Shown piece after piece: positions 24,427-33,401 of a stretch of 64,000 bases of DNA (position 1 is the stretch's first letter; each line of letters starts with the position of its first letter). Position numbers and translations under genes: made by a program. Under the pieces are notes generated by a model. That model saw nothing but the letters and a program-made list of their open reading frames with translations, did no database searches and was not told the DNA's origin. This DNA is from an uncultured Acidobacteriota bacterium (GTDB lineage: Bacteria; Acidobacteriota; Terriglobia; Terriglobales; Acidobacteriaceae). The DNA is taken from the NCBI GenBank assembly GCA_903873705.1, contig CAIQPK010000090.1:167637-231636 (forward strand), in the 5' to 3' direction.

Positions 24427-25449
24427 ATGTCGTACGCCGACTCCGGTGTAGACCGCGACGCCGCCACCCTGGCCAAAGAACGCATCGCCCGCATCGCCCG
24501 CCGCAGCTTCAACAAGAACGTGCTGTCTGAAATTGGCGGCTTCAACGGCCTCTTCGCGCTCGATGCTGAAAAGTATCCCAACCCCGTGCTCGTCTCCAGC
24601 ACCGACGGCGTGGGCACCAAGCTCAAGATCGCCGCAGCCACCGGCCTGCACCAGAGCATCGGCTCCGACCTCGTCAACCACTGCGTGAACGACATCGCCG
24701 TGCAGGGCGCCACGCCACTGTTTTTCCTCGATTCCTTCGCCAGCGGCAAGCTGGACCCCGACATCGTCGAGCGCGTGATCGGCGGCATCGTCGACGCCTG
24801 CAAGGCCAATGGCTGCGCTCTGCTTGGCGGCGAAACCGCCGAGCTGCCCGGCGTTTACGTCGGCTCCGAGTACGACCTCACCGGCTTCATCGTCGGCGTG
24901 GTCAGCCGCGAACGCCTCATTACCGGCGAGACCATCAAGGCCGGCGACATGATCGTCGGCCTGCCCTCCAACGGCCTCCACACCAACGGCTATACGCTGG
25001 CGCGCAAGCTGCTCTTCGACGTCGCCGGCTACAGCCACGACCAGTACGTGAATGAGCTGAAAGACAAGGTCGGCGCAGCGCTGATGCGCGCCCACCGCAG
25101 CTATCTCTCGCCCATCCGCAAGCTCATCCAGGCGGAACTCGCCGCCGGGTTTGCGCACATCACCGGCGGCGGCATTACCGACAACCTGCCCCGCGTTCTG
25201 CCCCGCGGCCTGGCCGCGCAGATCGACCTCACCAGCTGGGAGCAACCGCCCATCTTCGGTCACCTGCAGTCGTTGGGCAAGGTGGAGCGCGAAGAGATGT
25301 TCCGCACCTTCAACATGGGCATCGGCATGATCGCGGTCATCCCCGCCGAGCGGCTGGCCAAGGCGCGCCTGCTGCTCAACCGCATGAATGAACGTTATTT
25401 CGTGATCGGCCGCATCACCAAGGGTGAGCGCAAGGTGATCTACACCTAG
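24427..25449 (+). CDS. purM: Phosphoribosylformylglycinamidine cyclo-ligase
   Basis: The 340-residue AIR synthetase closes the imidazole ring in purine synthesis (FGAM + ATP to AIR). The N-terminus MSYADSGVDRDAATLAKERI aligns with PurM. Other markers are STDGVGTKLKIA, VNHCVNDIAVQGATPLFFLD, LLGGETAELPG and the C-terminal HITGGGITDNLPRVLP. The frame remains open for 54 codons upstream of 24427, but that stretch has no PurM similarity, so I take the ATG at 24427. The stop overlaps the convergent M50 gene stop by 4 nt. Confidence 0.93.
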   Translation: MSYADSGVDRDAATLAKERIARIARRSFNKNVLSEIGGFNGLFALDAEKYPNPVLVSSTDGVGTKLKIAAATGLHQSIGSDLVNHCVNDIAVQGATPLFFLDSFASGKLDPDIVERVIGGIVDACKANGCALLGGETAELPGVYVGSEYDLTGFIVGVVSRERLITGETIKAGDMIVGLPSNGLHTNGYTLARKLLFDVAGYSHDQYVNELKDKVGAALMRAHRSYLSPIRKLIQAELAAGFAHITGGGITDNLPRVLPRGLAAQIDLTSWEQPPIFGHLQSLGKVEREEMFRTFNMGIGMIAVIPAERLAKARLLLNRMNERYFVIGRITKGERKVIYT

Positions 25450-26504
25450 CGCAGGCCGACCACCGGCGTCAGGTGCAGCAGCAAACCCAGCACCAGGATC
25501 AGGCTCATGAAGTAGATGAACGATGTCGAATGCGGTTCTTCGGGAGCGTCATTGGTAAAGCACCGCCAGCCCAGGCCCGCCGCGATAATCAGCAAAATGT
25601 AGTGATTGTTCACATCGCTGTACGCCATCGGATCGCGCCCGGCCGTCAGTGCGAAGAACACGACGCACGTGATCGCAATCATGCCGCGCTGCATCCGCGA
25701 GAGCGCCAGCGTGGCCTGCGCACCATCCAGCCCGAGTATCGGAATCAAATTCAGCAGGTTCAAAAACGCGGTCACGTTCGCCAGCACCAGGAAGAGCGTT
25801 GCGTGGGTCTGCCAATAAATCGCAAAGCACACCAGCCCGGCAGCCAGCCCAAACAGCGGCCCAGCCAGTGAAATCGCTGCCAGATCTTCGCGCGACGTGC
25901 CCTGCGAATACCAGCGGACATAGGCTCTCATGCCGGGAATAAACATCGGGAGGTCCGCCTTCAATCCGCGACGTTTCACAGCAACATAATGGCCCATCTC
26001 GTGGATAAAAATGGTCACGGTAAATCCCAGCGCGAACTTCCAGCCGAAGATCAGCCAGTACAGCCCAAAGAAGCTGAAAATCCCCAGAAAAAACTTCAGC
26101 TTGAAGATCAAAAAGATGAACGACTTCGCCTTCAGCAGAAACAGCCCTACCGGCGCGAACGGCCCCAGCCGCTTGGTCCACTTGGCCTTGGTGTCTTCAT
26201 CCGCGCGCAGCCGCTGATCGATCGCCGTCACGTGCTGCTGAATGCTCGCGGCCTGCCGCGTATCCTGCGGCAGCCACTTCAGGGCCGACCGCCAGCGGTC
26301 GCGCGCCTCCACCCACTTCTGCTCGGCCTCCAGCTGCTGCGCTTCGGCCGCGAGCACGCCCAGGTGCTGCCCGTACGTCAGCGTGTGGCAGTCCGGACAC
26401 GCGAGCGTCCCATCCGGCAGCCAGTGGCTGCAGTTCGGACAGCTGTTGATCGTGGCCGGTGCTGCGGGTTCGGGAGGTAAAACTGTCGCTTCCATCGCTC
26501 TCAC
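25446..26504 (-). CDS. Membrane zinc metalloprotease, M50 (site-2 protease-like), with N-terminal zinc ribbon
   Basis: The 352-residue protein has an N-terminal zinc ribbon (Cys22, 25, 36, 39), a helical region about 45-105 that resembles a TPR-type repeat, then several membrane helices. The intramembrane active site HEMGH (168-172) and the later LNLIPILGLDG motif are the metal ligands of M50 proteases. Such enzymes cut substrates within the membrane, often in signalling. A nearby anti-sigma substrate is not seen. Alternative start is the ATG at 26495. The stop overlaps purM's stop. Confidence 0.88.
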   Translation of the reverse strand: MRAMEATVLPPEPAAPATINSCPNCSHWLPDGTLACPDCHTLTYGQHLGVLAAEAQQLEAEQKWVEARDRWRSALKWLPQDTRQAASIQQHVTAIDQRLRADEDTKAKWTKRLGPFAPVGLFLLKAKSFIFLIFKLKFFLGIFSFFGLYWLIFGWKFALGFTVTIFIHEMGHYVAVKRRGLKADLPMFIPGMRAYVRWYSQGTSREDLAAISLAGPLFGLAAGLVCFAIYWQTHATLFLVLANVTAFLNLLNLIPILGLDGAQATLALSRMQRGMIAITCVVFFALTAGRDPMAYSDVNNHYILLIIAAGLGWRCFTNDAPEEPHSTSFIYFMSLILVLGLLLHLTPVVGLR

Positions 26505-26585
26505 TATCTTAGTAGACGACGGCCCTCGACGAACGATTCACCCCTCCGCGTCCGATGACCGACCACCCTCATCTAACCTTGCATT

Positions 26586-27704
26586 ATGTCGACAGCGATC
26601 CCCGCCGCAACCCATCTCTTCGCGCCGCTCACCCAGCGCAGCATCACCTTCCCGAACCGCATCGCCGTCTCCCCCATGTGCCAGTACAGCTCGGTGGACG
26701 GCTTCGCCAACGACTGGCACCTCGTCCACCTGGGCAGCCGCGCAGTGGGCGGCGCGGGCATCGTTTTCACCGAGGCCAACGCCATCAGCCCGGAAGGGCG
26801 CATTACGCCCGGCGATCTCGGCATATGGAAGGACGAGCACATCGCCCCGCTTAAGCGCATCACGCAGTTCGTCCGCGAAAACGGCGCCGTGCCCGCCACC
26901 CAGCTGGCCCACGCCGGCCGCAAGGCCAGCATGGCCGTGCCGTGGGAGCCGGTGCACGTCGTCGCCCCCGCCGACGGCGGCTGGGACAACGTCGTGGGGC
27001 CCTCCGCGGCGGCCTACGGCAGCAACTTCGCCACGCCCCACCAGATGGACCGCGCCGCCATGGACAAGGCCGTCGCCGACATGACCGCCGCCGTCCATCG
27101 CGCCGAAGCCGCCGGTTTCCTGCTCATCGAAATCCACGCCGCGCACGGCTATCTCCTTCATGAGTTCCTCTCACCCCTCTCCAACCTCCGCACCGACGAG
27201 TACGGCGGCTCGCTCGCCAACCGCGCCCGCTTTCCGCTGGAAATGGTGCGCGCCGCCCGCGCGGCCTGGCCGCAAAATTTGCCGCTCTGGGTCCGCGTCT
27301 CCGCCACCGACTGGGTTGAAGGCGGCCTCACGGTCGACGAGAGCGTGCAGTTTGCCGCCATGCTCAAGACCGAAGGCGTCGACCTCGTCGACACCTCCTC
27401 CGGCGGCAACGACTCCCGCCAGCAGATCCCCATCGGCCCCGGCTACCAGGTCGCCTTCGCCGAACGCCTCCGCCGCGAAGCCGGCATCGCCACCGGCGCG
27501 GTCGGCATGATCCTCGGCGCCGCGCAGGCTGACCAGATCATCCGCACCGGCCAGGCAGACGTCGTCCTGCTCGCCCGCGAAATGCTGCGCAGCCCCTACT
27601 GGCCGCTCGCCGCCGCCGCCGAGCTCAAGCAGACGGAAATCTGGCCAAAGCAATATGAGCGCGCCGCGGTGGGCAAGCCGGAGCGCCGCAAGGCGCTTGC
27701 ATGA
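26586..27704 (+). CDS. Old yellow enzyme family NADH:flavin oxidoreductase, YqjM-like
   Basis: The 372-residue FMN-dependent TIM-barrel enzyme reduces activated C=C bonds of enones with NAD(P)H. Diagnostic segments are FPNRIAVSPMCQYSS with Cys32, the redox-sensing Cys of the YqjM subgroup, LAHAGRKAS, IEIHAAHGYLLHEFLSPLSN, and the C-terminal phosphate-binding MILGAAQADQI and DVVLLAREMLR. It is monocistronic here, with the M50 gene divergent upstream. Confidence 0.93.
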   Translation: MSTAIPAATHLFAPLTQRSITFPNRIAVSPMCQYSSVDGFANDWHLVHLGSRAVGGAGIVFTEANAISPEGRITPGDLGIWKDEHIAPLKRITQFVRENGAVPATQLAHAGRKASMAVPWEPVHVVAPADGGWDNVVGPSAAAYGSNFATPHQMDRAAMDKAVADMTAAVHRAEAAGFLLIEIHAAHGYLLHEFLSPLSNLRTDEYGGSLANRARFPLEMVRAARAAWPQNLPLWVRVSATDWVEGGLTVDESVQFAAMLKTEGVDLVDTSSGGNDSRQQIPIGPGYQVAFAERLRREAGIATGAVGMILGAAQADQIIRTGQADVVLLAREMLRSPYWPLAAAAELKQTEIWPKQYERAAVGKPERRKALA

Positions 27705-27873
27705 ACGGCAATGCGGAGAGTCGTCTCCCAAATAGGAACACTGCTTGAAATTCTTTTGTCCGGCCAGCGCCGAGACAGTGGATCGCGGGGAAAAATGAAA
27801 GTCGCCACTTCATAGAACGGGACGCTCTTCAAGGGCATACCGAGGGAACCAAGTTTCGCCCTGAAAAGCGAAA

Positions 27874-27899
27874 CGCCTCGGGGTAGCAGCCCCGAGGCG
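27874..27899. promoter_or_regulatory. GC-rich hairpin upstream of a small ORF
   Basis: CGCCTCGGGG and CCCCGAGGCG form a perfect 10-bp stem with loop TAGCAG. It ends 22 nt before the ATG of the small ORF at 27922. No U-tract follows, so it could be a leader structure rather than a terminator of the OYE gene. Confidence 0.55.
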
Positions 27900-27921
27900 A
27901 TTCTATGAGGAGGTAACGCCC

Positions 27922-28032
27922 ATGCGACTGGTCGGAATCGAATGGGGGAAGTTCAAAGTTGAGTTGCCGGGAGAGATCATCATCTTCCTGCTACTCGGCG
28001 CTGCTTCTCTATTTCGTCATCTGAACGTATAG
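27922..28032 (+). CDS. Small membrane protein, 36 residues
   Basis: The frame reads MRLVGIEWGKFKVELPGE, then IIIFLLLGAASLF and a short polar end. The ATG has a strong GAGGAGG 8 nt upstream. One membrane span is likely (about 18-31). It stands between a GC-rich hairpin and a terminator-like hairpin in a 450-bp gap, which makes an independent short transcript plausible. No family is recognised. Confidence 0.55.
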   Translation: MRLVGIEWGKFKVELPGEIIIFLLLGAASLFRHLNV

Positions 28033-28044
28033 CGCGTTCATAAG

Positions 28045-28077
28045 ACCCTCGTATGGTTCTCCGCCGTACGGGGGTTT
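28045..28077 (+). terminator. Terminator-like hairpin after small ORF
   Basis: A 12-bp stem (28045-28056 with 28064-28075, two G-T pairs) around a 7-nt loop is followed by TTT. It lies 12 nt after the stop of the 36-residue ORF. Confidence 0.6.
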
Positions 28078-28156
28078 ACTGTTCCGGCAAGAATTTGCCG
28101 ATCCACTTTAAGAATTCTTACAACACGCATCGTGCGTGTCAATCCATTTGATGTCT

Positions 28157-30019
28157 CTAATGTGTCCTTCGTTTCAAAACGAACTCTATGCCACCGGTAA
28201 CGCTCCGCCCCGGCATCGGCACATTGTTGATCTCCTGATACTGCGTGTCACTCGCGTTCGCCAGGCGAAAATAAGGTCGCAGCCAGCCGCTGTCGCGCGT
28301 CACGGCCACATCCCACACCGCGTACGGATCTTTCCCAAAGCGCTGGGTCACGCCCAGGCGGCTGCGCGCCGTCACGCCGTGTGTGAGCGTTTGCGCGAAC
28401 GCCACGCTCGCATTGTTGGTCGGATAATTCGACACGTAATCGGACTGCAACCCATGCAGCGCATCTTGTGCCCCGAACAGCAGCGTCCAACCCACCTGCA
28501 CGCTTTGCCTGGAGGATGGCCGCCACGTTACGCTGCTCTCCACGCCCGCAAAGTGCAGCCCGGTCAGGTTCGAGGCCTGGAACGGCGCGCTCGACGAGGC
28601 GCGCACGTAATCGATGGCGTCCTTCTGCCGCGAATGAAACACCGTCAGCGCCACCGCCGCCTTTCCGCCCGGATACCAGTCCAGCCCGCCCTCAAAATTC
28701 CACGCCGACTCCGGCTTCAACCCGGAGTCCGCAATATGGGTGGGATCGGTGTAGTACAGATCGGTATAGGTCGGCAGCCGAAAGCCATAACCCACCGACC
28801 CCCTTACCTTCACCGCATCATGCGGCCACCAACTGCCTGCCGCCTGCGGCGAAAACACCGCTCGGCCGCCGGAGAAAATCTCCTCCCGCGCTCCCAGCGA
28901 GGCAGTGCCCTTCCCCGGCGCACGCAGCTCCACATCCACATAACCCGCGCCGCGATTGCGCCCGTGGTGCCCCAGGTTGTTGCTCTGAATCTGGTCCGTG
29001 TCCGCTTCCAGACCCGCGTACACCGTCGCATACTTCCCCAGCGCATCCTGCCGCCGCAGCGCGCCCTCCCAGTTCTCATCGATGTGCTGATTCTTGTACA
29101 CCGCGGGCCTATCGCGAAACAGCACAAAAATATCGGAGTGCCGCCGGTACGCCACCGCCACACTCATCTTCCTGCCCAGCCCCTGCGACAGCGCCGCCAG
29201 CCACCCCTTGGTCCACTCAAACGAGTTGTACGGCCCATAGAACTGGTCCGCACCGAACGGCCGGCTGCTTCCCGCCAGCAAAACATCGGTCTCGCCCAGC
29301 GCCGTGGTCACCCGCGTTTCGCTGCTGGCGGACTCGGTCAAATAATCCCGGTCGGCGATAAACCCATCCGAGTGCTCCCGCGCGCCCGCCAGCACTTCGC
29401 TCAGCTTGCTGCCCGCGTACGACGCCACAAATCCCTGCTCATTACCGCCGAAGCTCCCGCCACCCGCACGCACCTTCAGCGAACTCGCCGCCGGCCGCAC
29501 CGTCACAAAATCCACCACGCCGCCAATCGCGTCCGACCCATACAGCGTCGACCCCGCGCCATGGAGCACACTCGCCGAACCCAGCGCCTCCAGCGGAATC
29601 GGCACATCAAGGTTGAAGTGCGAGGTCTCCACATCGTTGATGCGCAGGCCATTCAACAACACGAGCGTCTGCTCGAATGAGGTGCCGCGCAACGAAATAT
29701 CCGCCTGCGTTCCCGCGCCTCCCCGCTGCTCGATATCCACCGAAGCGTCCGTGCGCAGATAGTCTTCCACATCCTGGAACGCCAGCGGCTGCTCCTGCAT
29801 GTCGAGCGTCACCGTGGCCCGCGCCGAAGCGTCGGCCGCCACCGGCTCCGGCGTTCCCAGCACCACGATGCTCGTCTGCAACTTCGGCAGCGTAGGCGCG
29901 GCGGGTGCAGCCGTCCCACTTTGTTGAGCATGAAGAGACGAACCCACCAGGACGAACGCAAAAGCCAGACGTACAGAAGCCAAGACCATCTCCAGAACAC
30001 TGTGGTGACTCGCCGTCAT
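28157..30019 (-). CDS. TonB-dependent receptor, BtuB/vitamin-B12-type size
   Basis: The 620-residue outer-membrane receptor has a signal peptide (ending SSLHAQ), a plug domain with the TonB-box-side segments SIVVLG and RTDASVDIEQRGG, and a barrel ending with the aromatic-poor tail VTGGIEFVLKRRTH. The plug motif ISLRGTSFEQTLVLLNGLRIND and DVPIPLEALGSASVLHGAGSTLYGSDAIGG are typical of cobalamin/siderophore receptors. Start choice is uncertain: ATG at 30019 or 29989 (giving a cleaner signal peptide). A B12 riboswitch was sought upstream without success. The substrate cannot be assigned. Confidence 0.85.
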   Translation of the reverse strand: MTASHHSVLEMVLASVRLAFAFVLVGSSLHAQQSGTAAPAAPTLPKLQTSIVVLGTPEPVAADASARATVTLDMQEQPLAFQDVEDYLRTDASVDIEQRGGAGTQADISLRGTSFEQTLVLLNGLRINDVETSHFNLDVPIPLEALGSASVLHGAGSTLYGSDAIGGVVDFVTVRPAASSLKVRAGGGSFGGNEQGFVASYAGSKLSEVLAGAREHSDGFIADRDYLTESASSETRVTTALGETDVLLAGSSRPFGADQFYGPYNSFEWTKGWLAALSQGLGRKMSVAVAYRRHSDIFVLFRDRPAVYKNQHIDENWEGALRRQDALGKYATVYAGLEADTDQIQSNNLGHHGRNRGAGYVDVELRAPGKGTASLGAREEIFSGGRAVFSPQAAGSWWPHDAVKVRGSVGYGFRLPTYTDLYYTDPTHIADSGLKPESAWNFEGGLDWYPGGKAAVALTVFHSRQKDAIDYVRASSSAPFQASNLTGLHFAGVESSVTWRPSSRQSVQVGWTLLFGAQDALHGLQSDYVSNYPTNNASVAFAQTLTHGVTARSRLGVTQRFGKDPYAVWDVAVTRDSGWLRPYFRLANASDTQYQEINNVPMPGRSVTGGIEFVLKRRTH

Positions 30020-30195
30020 CGCTACCACAGGATGCCCGGCTGAGGCCCGCAACGAGCATACCCGGGTTGCCTCTGGAAACTCCCGCAGGGTATCCCCGAA
30101 AGCACTTCTAAAGCTCCGTCCGCGCGACCTATACTACTGATTCCGCGACCTGCGGAGTACGCCAGAACGACGCCGGATGGCCCGGCGGAGACAAC

Positions 30196-30831
30196 ATGGG
30201 ATCGCATCAGCCAATCCGCAAGACCGTCACACCCGAGATACCGGACAAACTCTACTTCCGTATCGGCGACGTGGCGCGGCTATGCGAGGTTCCGGCCTAC
30301 GTTCTGCGCTTCTGGGAAACCGAATTTCCGCAGCTGAAGCCCAACAAGGGCGGCACCGGACAGCGTCTCTACCGCAAGCGCGATGTCGAAATGGCGCTTC
30401 GCATCAAGAGCCTTCTCTACGACCAGGGCTACACCATCCCCGGCGCGCGCCAGGTCTTCAAGACCGAAAGCAAACCCGCCGAACCCAAAGCATCGGACCC
30501 AGAATCTCCGGGTGCCCCATTCGTGACGGCCTCATCGTCACGGGTGGGAACCACTGAAGCCAGGGCCCCGCAGCTCATCGTTCCCGACTCAACCGCACTC
30601 GAACCGCAGACACCTACCCTCGCCGGCCTGCGCCGCGACACCCAGTTCCGCGAGCTGCGCGCCGAGATGGCTGCCCTCCTCGCCACACTCGGCAAGCCTG
30701 CCGAAGCCATTGCGCGTCCGGCCAAAGTTCAGGCCATGCGGCCGCGCCTGCAGGTTGAGCCCGCACGCTCGCGCCAGCTTTCCCTCACCAGCGATCTCTC
30801 CCTCTTCGGCCCCGAAGACGAGCTTTTGTAG
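30196..30831 (+). CDS. MerR-family transcriptional regulator
   Basis: The 211-residue protein carries a MerR winged-helix (about 18-85): LYFRIGDVARLCEVPAYVLR, FWETEFPQLKPNK, RLYRKRDVEMALRIKSLL. Instead of a metal or drug sensor, the C-terminal half is Pro/Ser/Ala-rich with a short helix (RDTQFRELRAEMAALLATL). Such MerR proteins often act in the phylum without known effectors. A REP-like hairpin is embedded in the linker at residues about 102-120 (30501-30555). murJ follows after 23 bp. Confidence 0.88.
   Translation: MGSHQPIRKTVTPEIPDKLYFRIGDVARLCEVPAYVLRFWETEFPQLKPNKGGTGQRLYRKRDVEMALRIKSLLYDQGYTIPGARQVFKTESKPAEPKASDPESPGAPFVTASSSRVGTTEARAPQLIVPDSTALEPQTPTLAGLRRDTQFRELRAEMAALLATLGKPAEAIARPAKVQAMRPRLQVEPARSRQLSLTSDLSLFGPEDELL
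30501..30555 (+). repeat. REP-like hairpin within MerR coding sequence
   Basis: The GGGTGCCCCAT flank is followed by a hairpin: CCCATT-CGTGACG and CGTCACG-GGTGGG, with the two T-G pairs wobble-pairing as RNA. The same flank occurs at 45991 and (GGGCGCCCCAT) at 63281. The element reads through in frame as linker residues. Confidence 0.7.
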
Positions 30832-30854
30832 CCCGGCAACGTATCCTAGTTCCA

Positions 30855-32432
30855 GTGCCCGAGCCCACCTCCCCAGCGCAGAAACCCCGCCACACCGCCG
30901 GCTCCGCCGCCATGCTGCTCATGGTCTCGGCGCTGCTTTCGGGCATCCTCGGCCTGGTGCGCATCAAGTACGTCAACTACATTTTCGGCGCCGGCGTAGC
31001 GCAGGACGCCTACCGTGCTGCCTTCAAACTACCCGACCTCGTCTCCTACTTCCTCGTCGGCAGCGCAGCCTCCGTCTCGCTCATCACGATGCTCAACCGC
31101 TTCCGTACCGCTGGCGATGATGAAGGTGCCGATCGCGCCTTGTCCGTCGTGCTCACAACAATGTTTGTCGTGCTGGCAAGCGTCATGCTGGTCGCGGCCA
31201 TCCTCGCGCCGCAGTTCGTCCGCATAGCTTACGGCGACACCTTCCTGCACGACGCCCGCGGTCCCCTCTGCATTGCCATGACGCGCCTGCTGCTGCCAGC
31301 GCAGCTTTTCTTTTTCATCGGCAGCATGATGAGCGCACGCCTGCAGGTCCGCAAGATCTTCCTCTATCAGGCTTGCACGCCAGTCATCTACAACGGCTGC
31401 ATCGTGCTCGGCGCTGTCTTCCTGCACAAGCAGCTAGGCGTCTACTCCCTCGTAGTCGGCGTCATCGCCGGCGTCATCATCGGCTCCGCGCTACTCAACA
31501 CCCTCGGAGCCCTCCGCACCGGCCTGCGCTTCCGCCCCATCATCGGCTTCCGCGATCCCGCCTTCCTCGAGTGGCTCCGCTCCGCGCTGCCGCTCATGCT
31601 CGGCGTCTCGCTGGTCATGTTCGACGGCATCTTCTTCAACCGCTTTGCCGCCACCGACGTCGGCGGCCTCACCCTCATCAACAACGCCAAAGACCTTTTC
31701 AACGCCCCATTCAACATCATTGGCCCAGCGGCCGGAACAGCCTCGCTACCGTTCTTCGCCGCGCTCTTTCAACAAGGCCGCGCGTTCGACTTCTCCTCGT
31801 CAGTAGGCCGTTCGGTCTCCCGCCTCTTCGCTGTCGGCATGCTGGTCTCCGCGTGGATGATCGCCGTAGCCCCGTGGCTGATGGACCTGCTCCGCGGCGG
31901 CAAATTCAACCGCTCCAACGCCGCGCAAACCACCCGCCTCTTCGAAATTTTTGCGATCACCCTCGCGCTCTGGGCCGTCCAGGGCATCTACGCCCGCGCC
32001 TTCTACGCCGCCAGCGACACCAAGACCCCCGCCATCGCCGGCACCACCATCGTCGTCCTCTCAGCCCCACTTTACTGGCTGATGTTCCGCGCTTCCGGCA
32101 TGACGGGCTTGGCCATCGCCTCCGACGTCGGCATCCTCGCCCAGACCGCCACGCTCGCCTTCCTGCTGCACAGAAAGCGCCTCGTGAGCCTCGCCCACCT
32201 GGAGTTCCCCGAGCTAGGCCGCGCCGCTGTGGCTTCCCTGGCTGCCTTCGCCGCCGCCGCAGCGACAGTCCACTTCATGCCGCCGGTCACCACCCACCCC
32301 GGCGACCTCATGGTCATCGCTGCCGGCAGCACGACCTGGGGCATCGCAGCCTTCGGCATACTGCTCGCACTCGGCTCTAAACTCCCCGCCCAAATCCTCC
32401 GCCGCAAAGCGCCCGCCGCAAAGCTAGCCTAG
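30855..32432 (+). CDS. murJ: Lipid II flippase MurJ
   Basis: The 525-residue membrane protein has about 14 hydrophobic helices and the MurJ/MviN features: N-terminal MLLMVSALLSGILGLVRI, AYRAAFKLPDLVSYFLVGS and ARLQVRKIFLYQAC. It flips lipid II across the inner membrane for peptidoglycan assembly. It starts with GTG at 30855, with a Pro-rich lead of about 12 residues. It lies 23 bp after the MerR gene and the stop overlaps the convergent iscX by 4 nt. Confidence 0.92.
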   Translation: MPEPTSPAQKPRHTAGSAAMLLMVSALLSGILGLVRIKYVNYIFGAGVAQDAYRAAFKLPDLVSYFLVGSAASVSLITMLNRFRTAGDDEGADRALSVVLTTMFVVLASVMLVAAILAPQFVRIAYGDTFLHDARGPLCIAMTRLLLPAQLFFFIGSMMSARLQVRKIFLYQACTPVIYNGCIVLGAVFLHKQLGVYSLVVGVIAGVIIGSALLNTLGALRTGLRFRPIIGFRDPAFLEWLRSALPLMLGVSLVMFDGIFFNRFAATDVGGLTLINNAKDLFNAPFNIIGPAAGTASLPFFAALFQQGRAFDFSSSVGRSVSRLFAVGMLVSAWMIAVAPWLMDLLRGGKFNRSNAAQTTRLFEIFAITLALWAVQGIYARAFYAASDTKTPAIAGTTIVVLSAPLYWLMFRASGMTGLAIASDVGILAQTATLAFLLHRKRLVSLAHLEFPELGRAAVASLAAFAAAAATVHFMPPVTTHPGDLMVIAAGSTTWGIAAFGILLALGSKLPAQILRRKAPAAKLA

Positions 32433-32650
32433 CCGTTCTTGGCATCCTCATACTCTTCATGCCAGGCCGTCTGAATCGCCTCCAGAATCCCCTCCGTCGA
32501 CTTCAGCGGATCTCCCACAAACCCCGGCAGCGACGTCACATACCGATGCAAATCCGTAAACCGCACCGTGTACGGGTCCAGGTCCGGAAACATCTCCTGC
32601 AGTTGAATCCCAATCTCCAACGTGTCCAGCCAATTAATTTCGCGCGGCAT
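32429..32650 (-). CDS. iscX: IscX/YfhJ-like iron-sulfur assembly protein
   Basis: The 73-residue acidic protein aligns with IscX: INWLDTLEIGIQLQEMFPDLDPYTVRF, TDLHRYVTSLPGF and LEAIQTAWHEEYE. IscX binds IscS and modulates Fe-S cluster assembly. It stands alone here, away from isc genes, and is convergent with murJ. GAGAAAA lies upstream of the ATG. Confidence 0.88.
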   Translation of the reverse strand: MPREINWLDTLEIGIQLQEMFPDLDPYTVRFTDLHRYVTSLPGFVGDPLKSTEGILEAIQTAWHEEYEDAKNG

Positions 32651-32680
32651 TTTTTCTCCTTGTCGTATTTCGTCGCAACC

Positions 32681-33085
32681 TTACCGCAAGAGGTAATCTG
32701 CCGGCGTCATAATCACTATATTTTGAAAGGGGTTCAGCGCCAGCAGGTCGTAATCGCCCGTGACGATCACATCGGCATTCCCATCCACCGCTAGGTCCAG
32801 AAACTTATTATCTTTGGGATCGCGGCAGAAATTGGAGCGCATCGACACAGAAATGACCTCGACCGCCTGACGCAAATCTTCTAGATACTCGATCCGCAAG
32901 CCCAAGGCGTGATAGCGGTCGAACTTGTCGCGCAACAAAACATCTTCTAGCTCTTGCCACGTATCGACGGAACGCAGTACATCGGCAGTGAGGAGCGCCT
33001 TCGAAATTGCGTTTGCCGGCACCGATGATCGATTCAGGATGGCGCTCACAAACGTGTTCGTGTCGATAACAACCCTATCTCGCAA
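32681..33085 (-). CDS. PIN-domain toxin (COG1569-like)
   Basis: The 134-residue PIN protein has VVIDTNTFVSAIL with the first Asp, LEDVLL, FCRDPKDNKFLDLAVDGNADVIV with the second acidic cluster and GDYDLLAL with the last Asp. The family is a VapC-like RNase toxin. I take the TTG at 33085, which overlaps the upstream antitoxin by 11 nt with GGAGAAAG upstream; an ATG at 33121 or a longer frame to 33226 is possible but would overlap the antitoxin further. Confidence 0.8.
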   Translation of the reverse strand: MRDRVVIDTNTFVSAILNRSSVPANAISKALLTADVLRSVDTWQELEDVLLRDKFDRYHALGLRIEYLEDLRQAVEVISVSMRSNFCRDPKDNKFLDLAVDGNADVIVTGDYDLLALNPFQNIVIMTPADYLLR

Positions 33086-33338
33086 GCTGGTGCAATTCTT
33101 TCTCCAGCGCTTCAAGTGCATCGGGCGCGGCAAACGACTGCATGTGTTCACGAAATGCCCACAGAGCATCAACCGCTCGCTGCGCCTTGGCTTCAGGAGT
33201 TGTTTCGTAGGTGGACATCGGTACAATCGCGGCTACGTTCTTCCCGTCCCGTTGAACAAACACGGTCTCGACACCAATTTTTCCTTCGGGATCAGCCGCA
33301 GGATTAATGAGTTCCCGTTGCGGAATCGCTAGCGCCAT
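33075..33338 (-). CDS. Putative antitoxin (Phd/YefM-like)
   Basis: The 87-residue protein contains ETVFVQRDGKNVAAIVPMSTYE, the beta-alpha pattern of Phd/YefM antitoxins, and a charged C-terminal helix. The ATG at 33338 is chosen; the frame is open for another 245 codons on this strand, but that part is antisense to the radical SAM gene. It is directly coupled to the PIN toxin. Confidence 0.75.
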   Translation of the reverse strand: MALAIPQRELINPAADPEGKIGVETVFVQRDGKNVAAIVPMSTYETTPEAKAQRAVDALWAFREHMQSFAAPDALEALEKELHQLAR

Positions 33339-33401
33339 GTCCTCACCATACGCCAGCGAGAAAACCGTTTCAATCCCGAAGCGGTAAAATAAACCCAGTT
33401 C

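Noticed and set aside
30020..30195. Cobalamin riboswitch upstream of the BtuB-size receptor
   Set aside because: I found no GCCACTG-type core or matching paired elements in the upstream region, so the B12 link is not supported.
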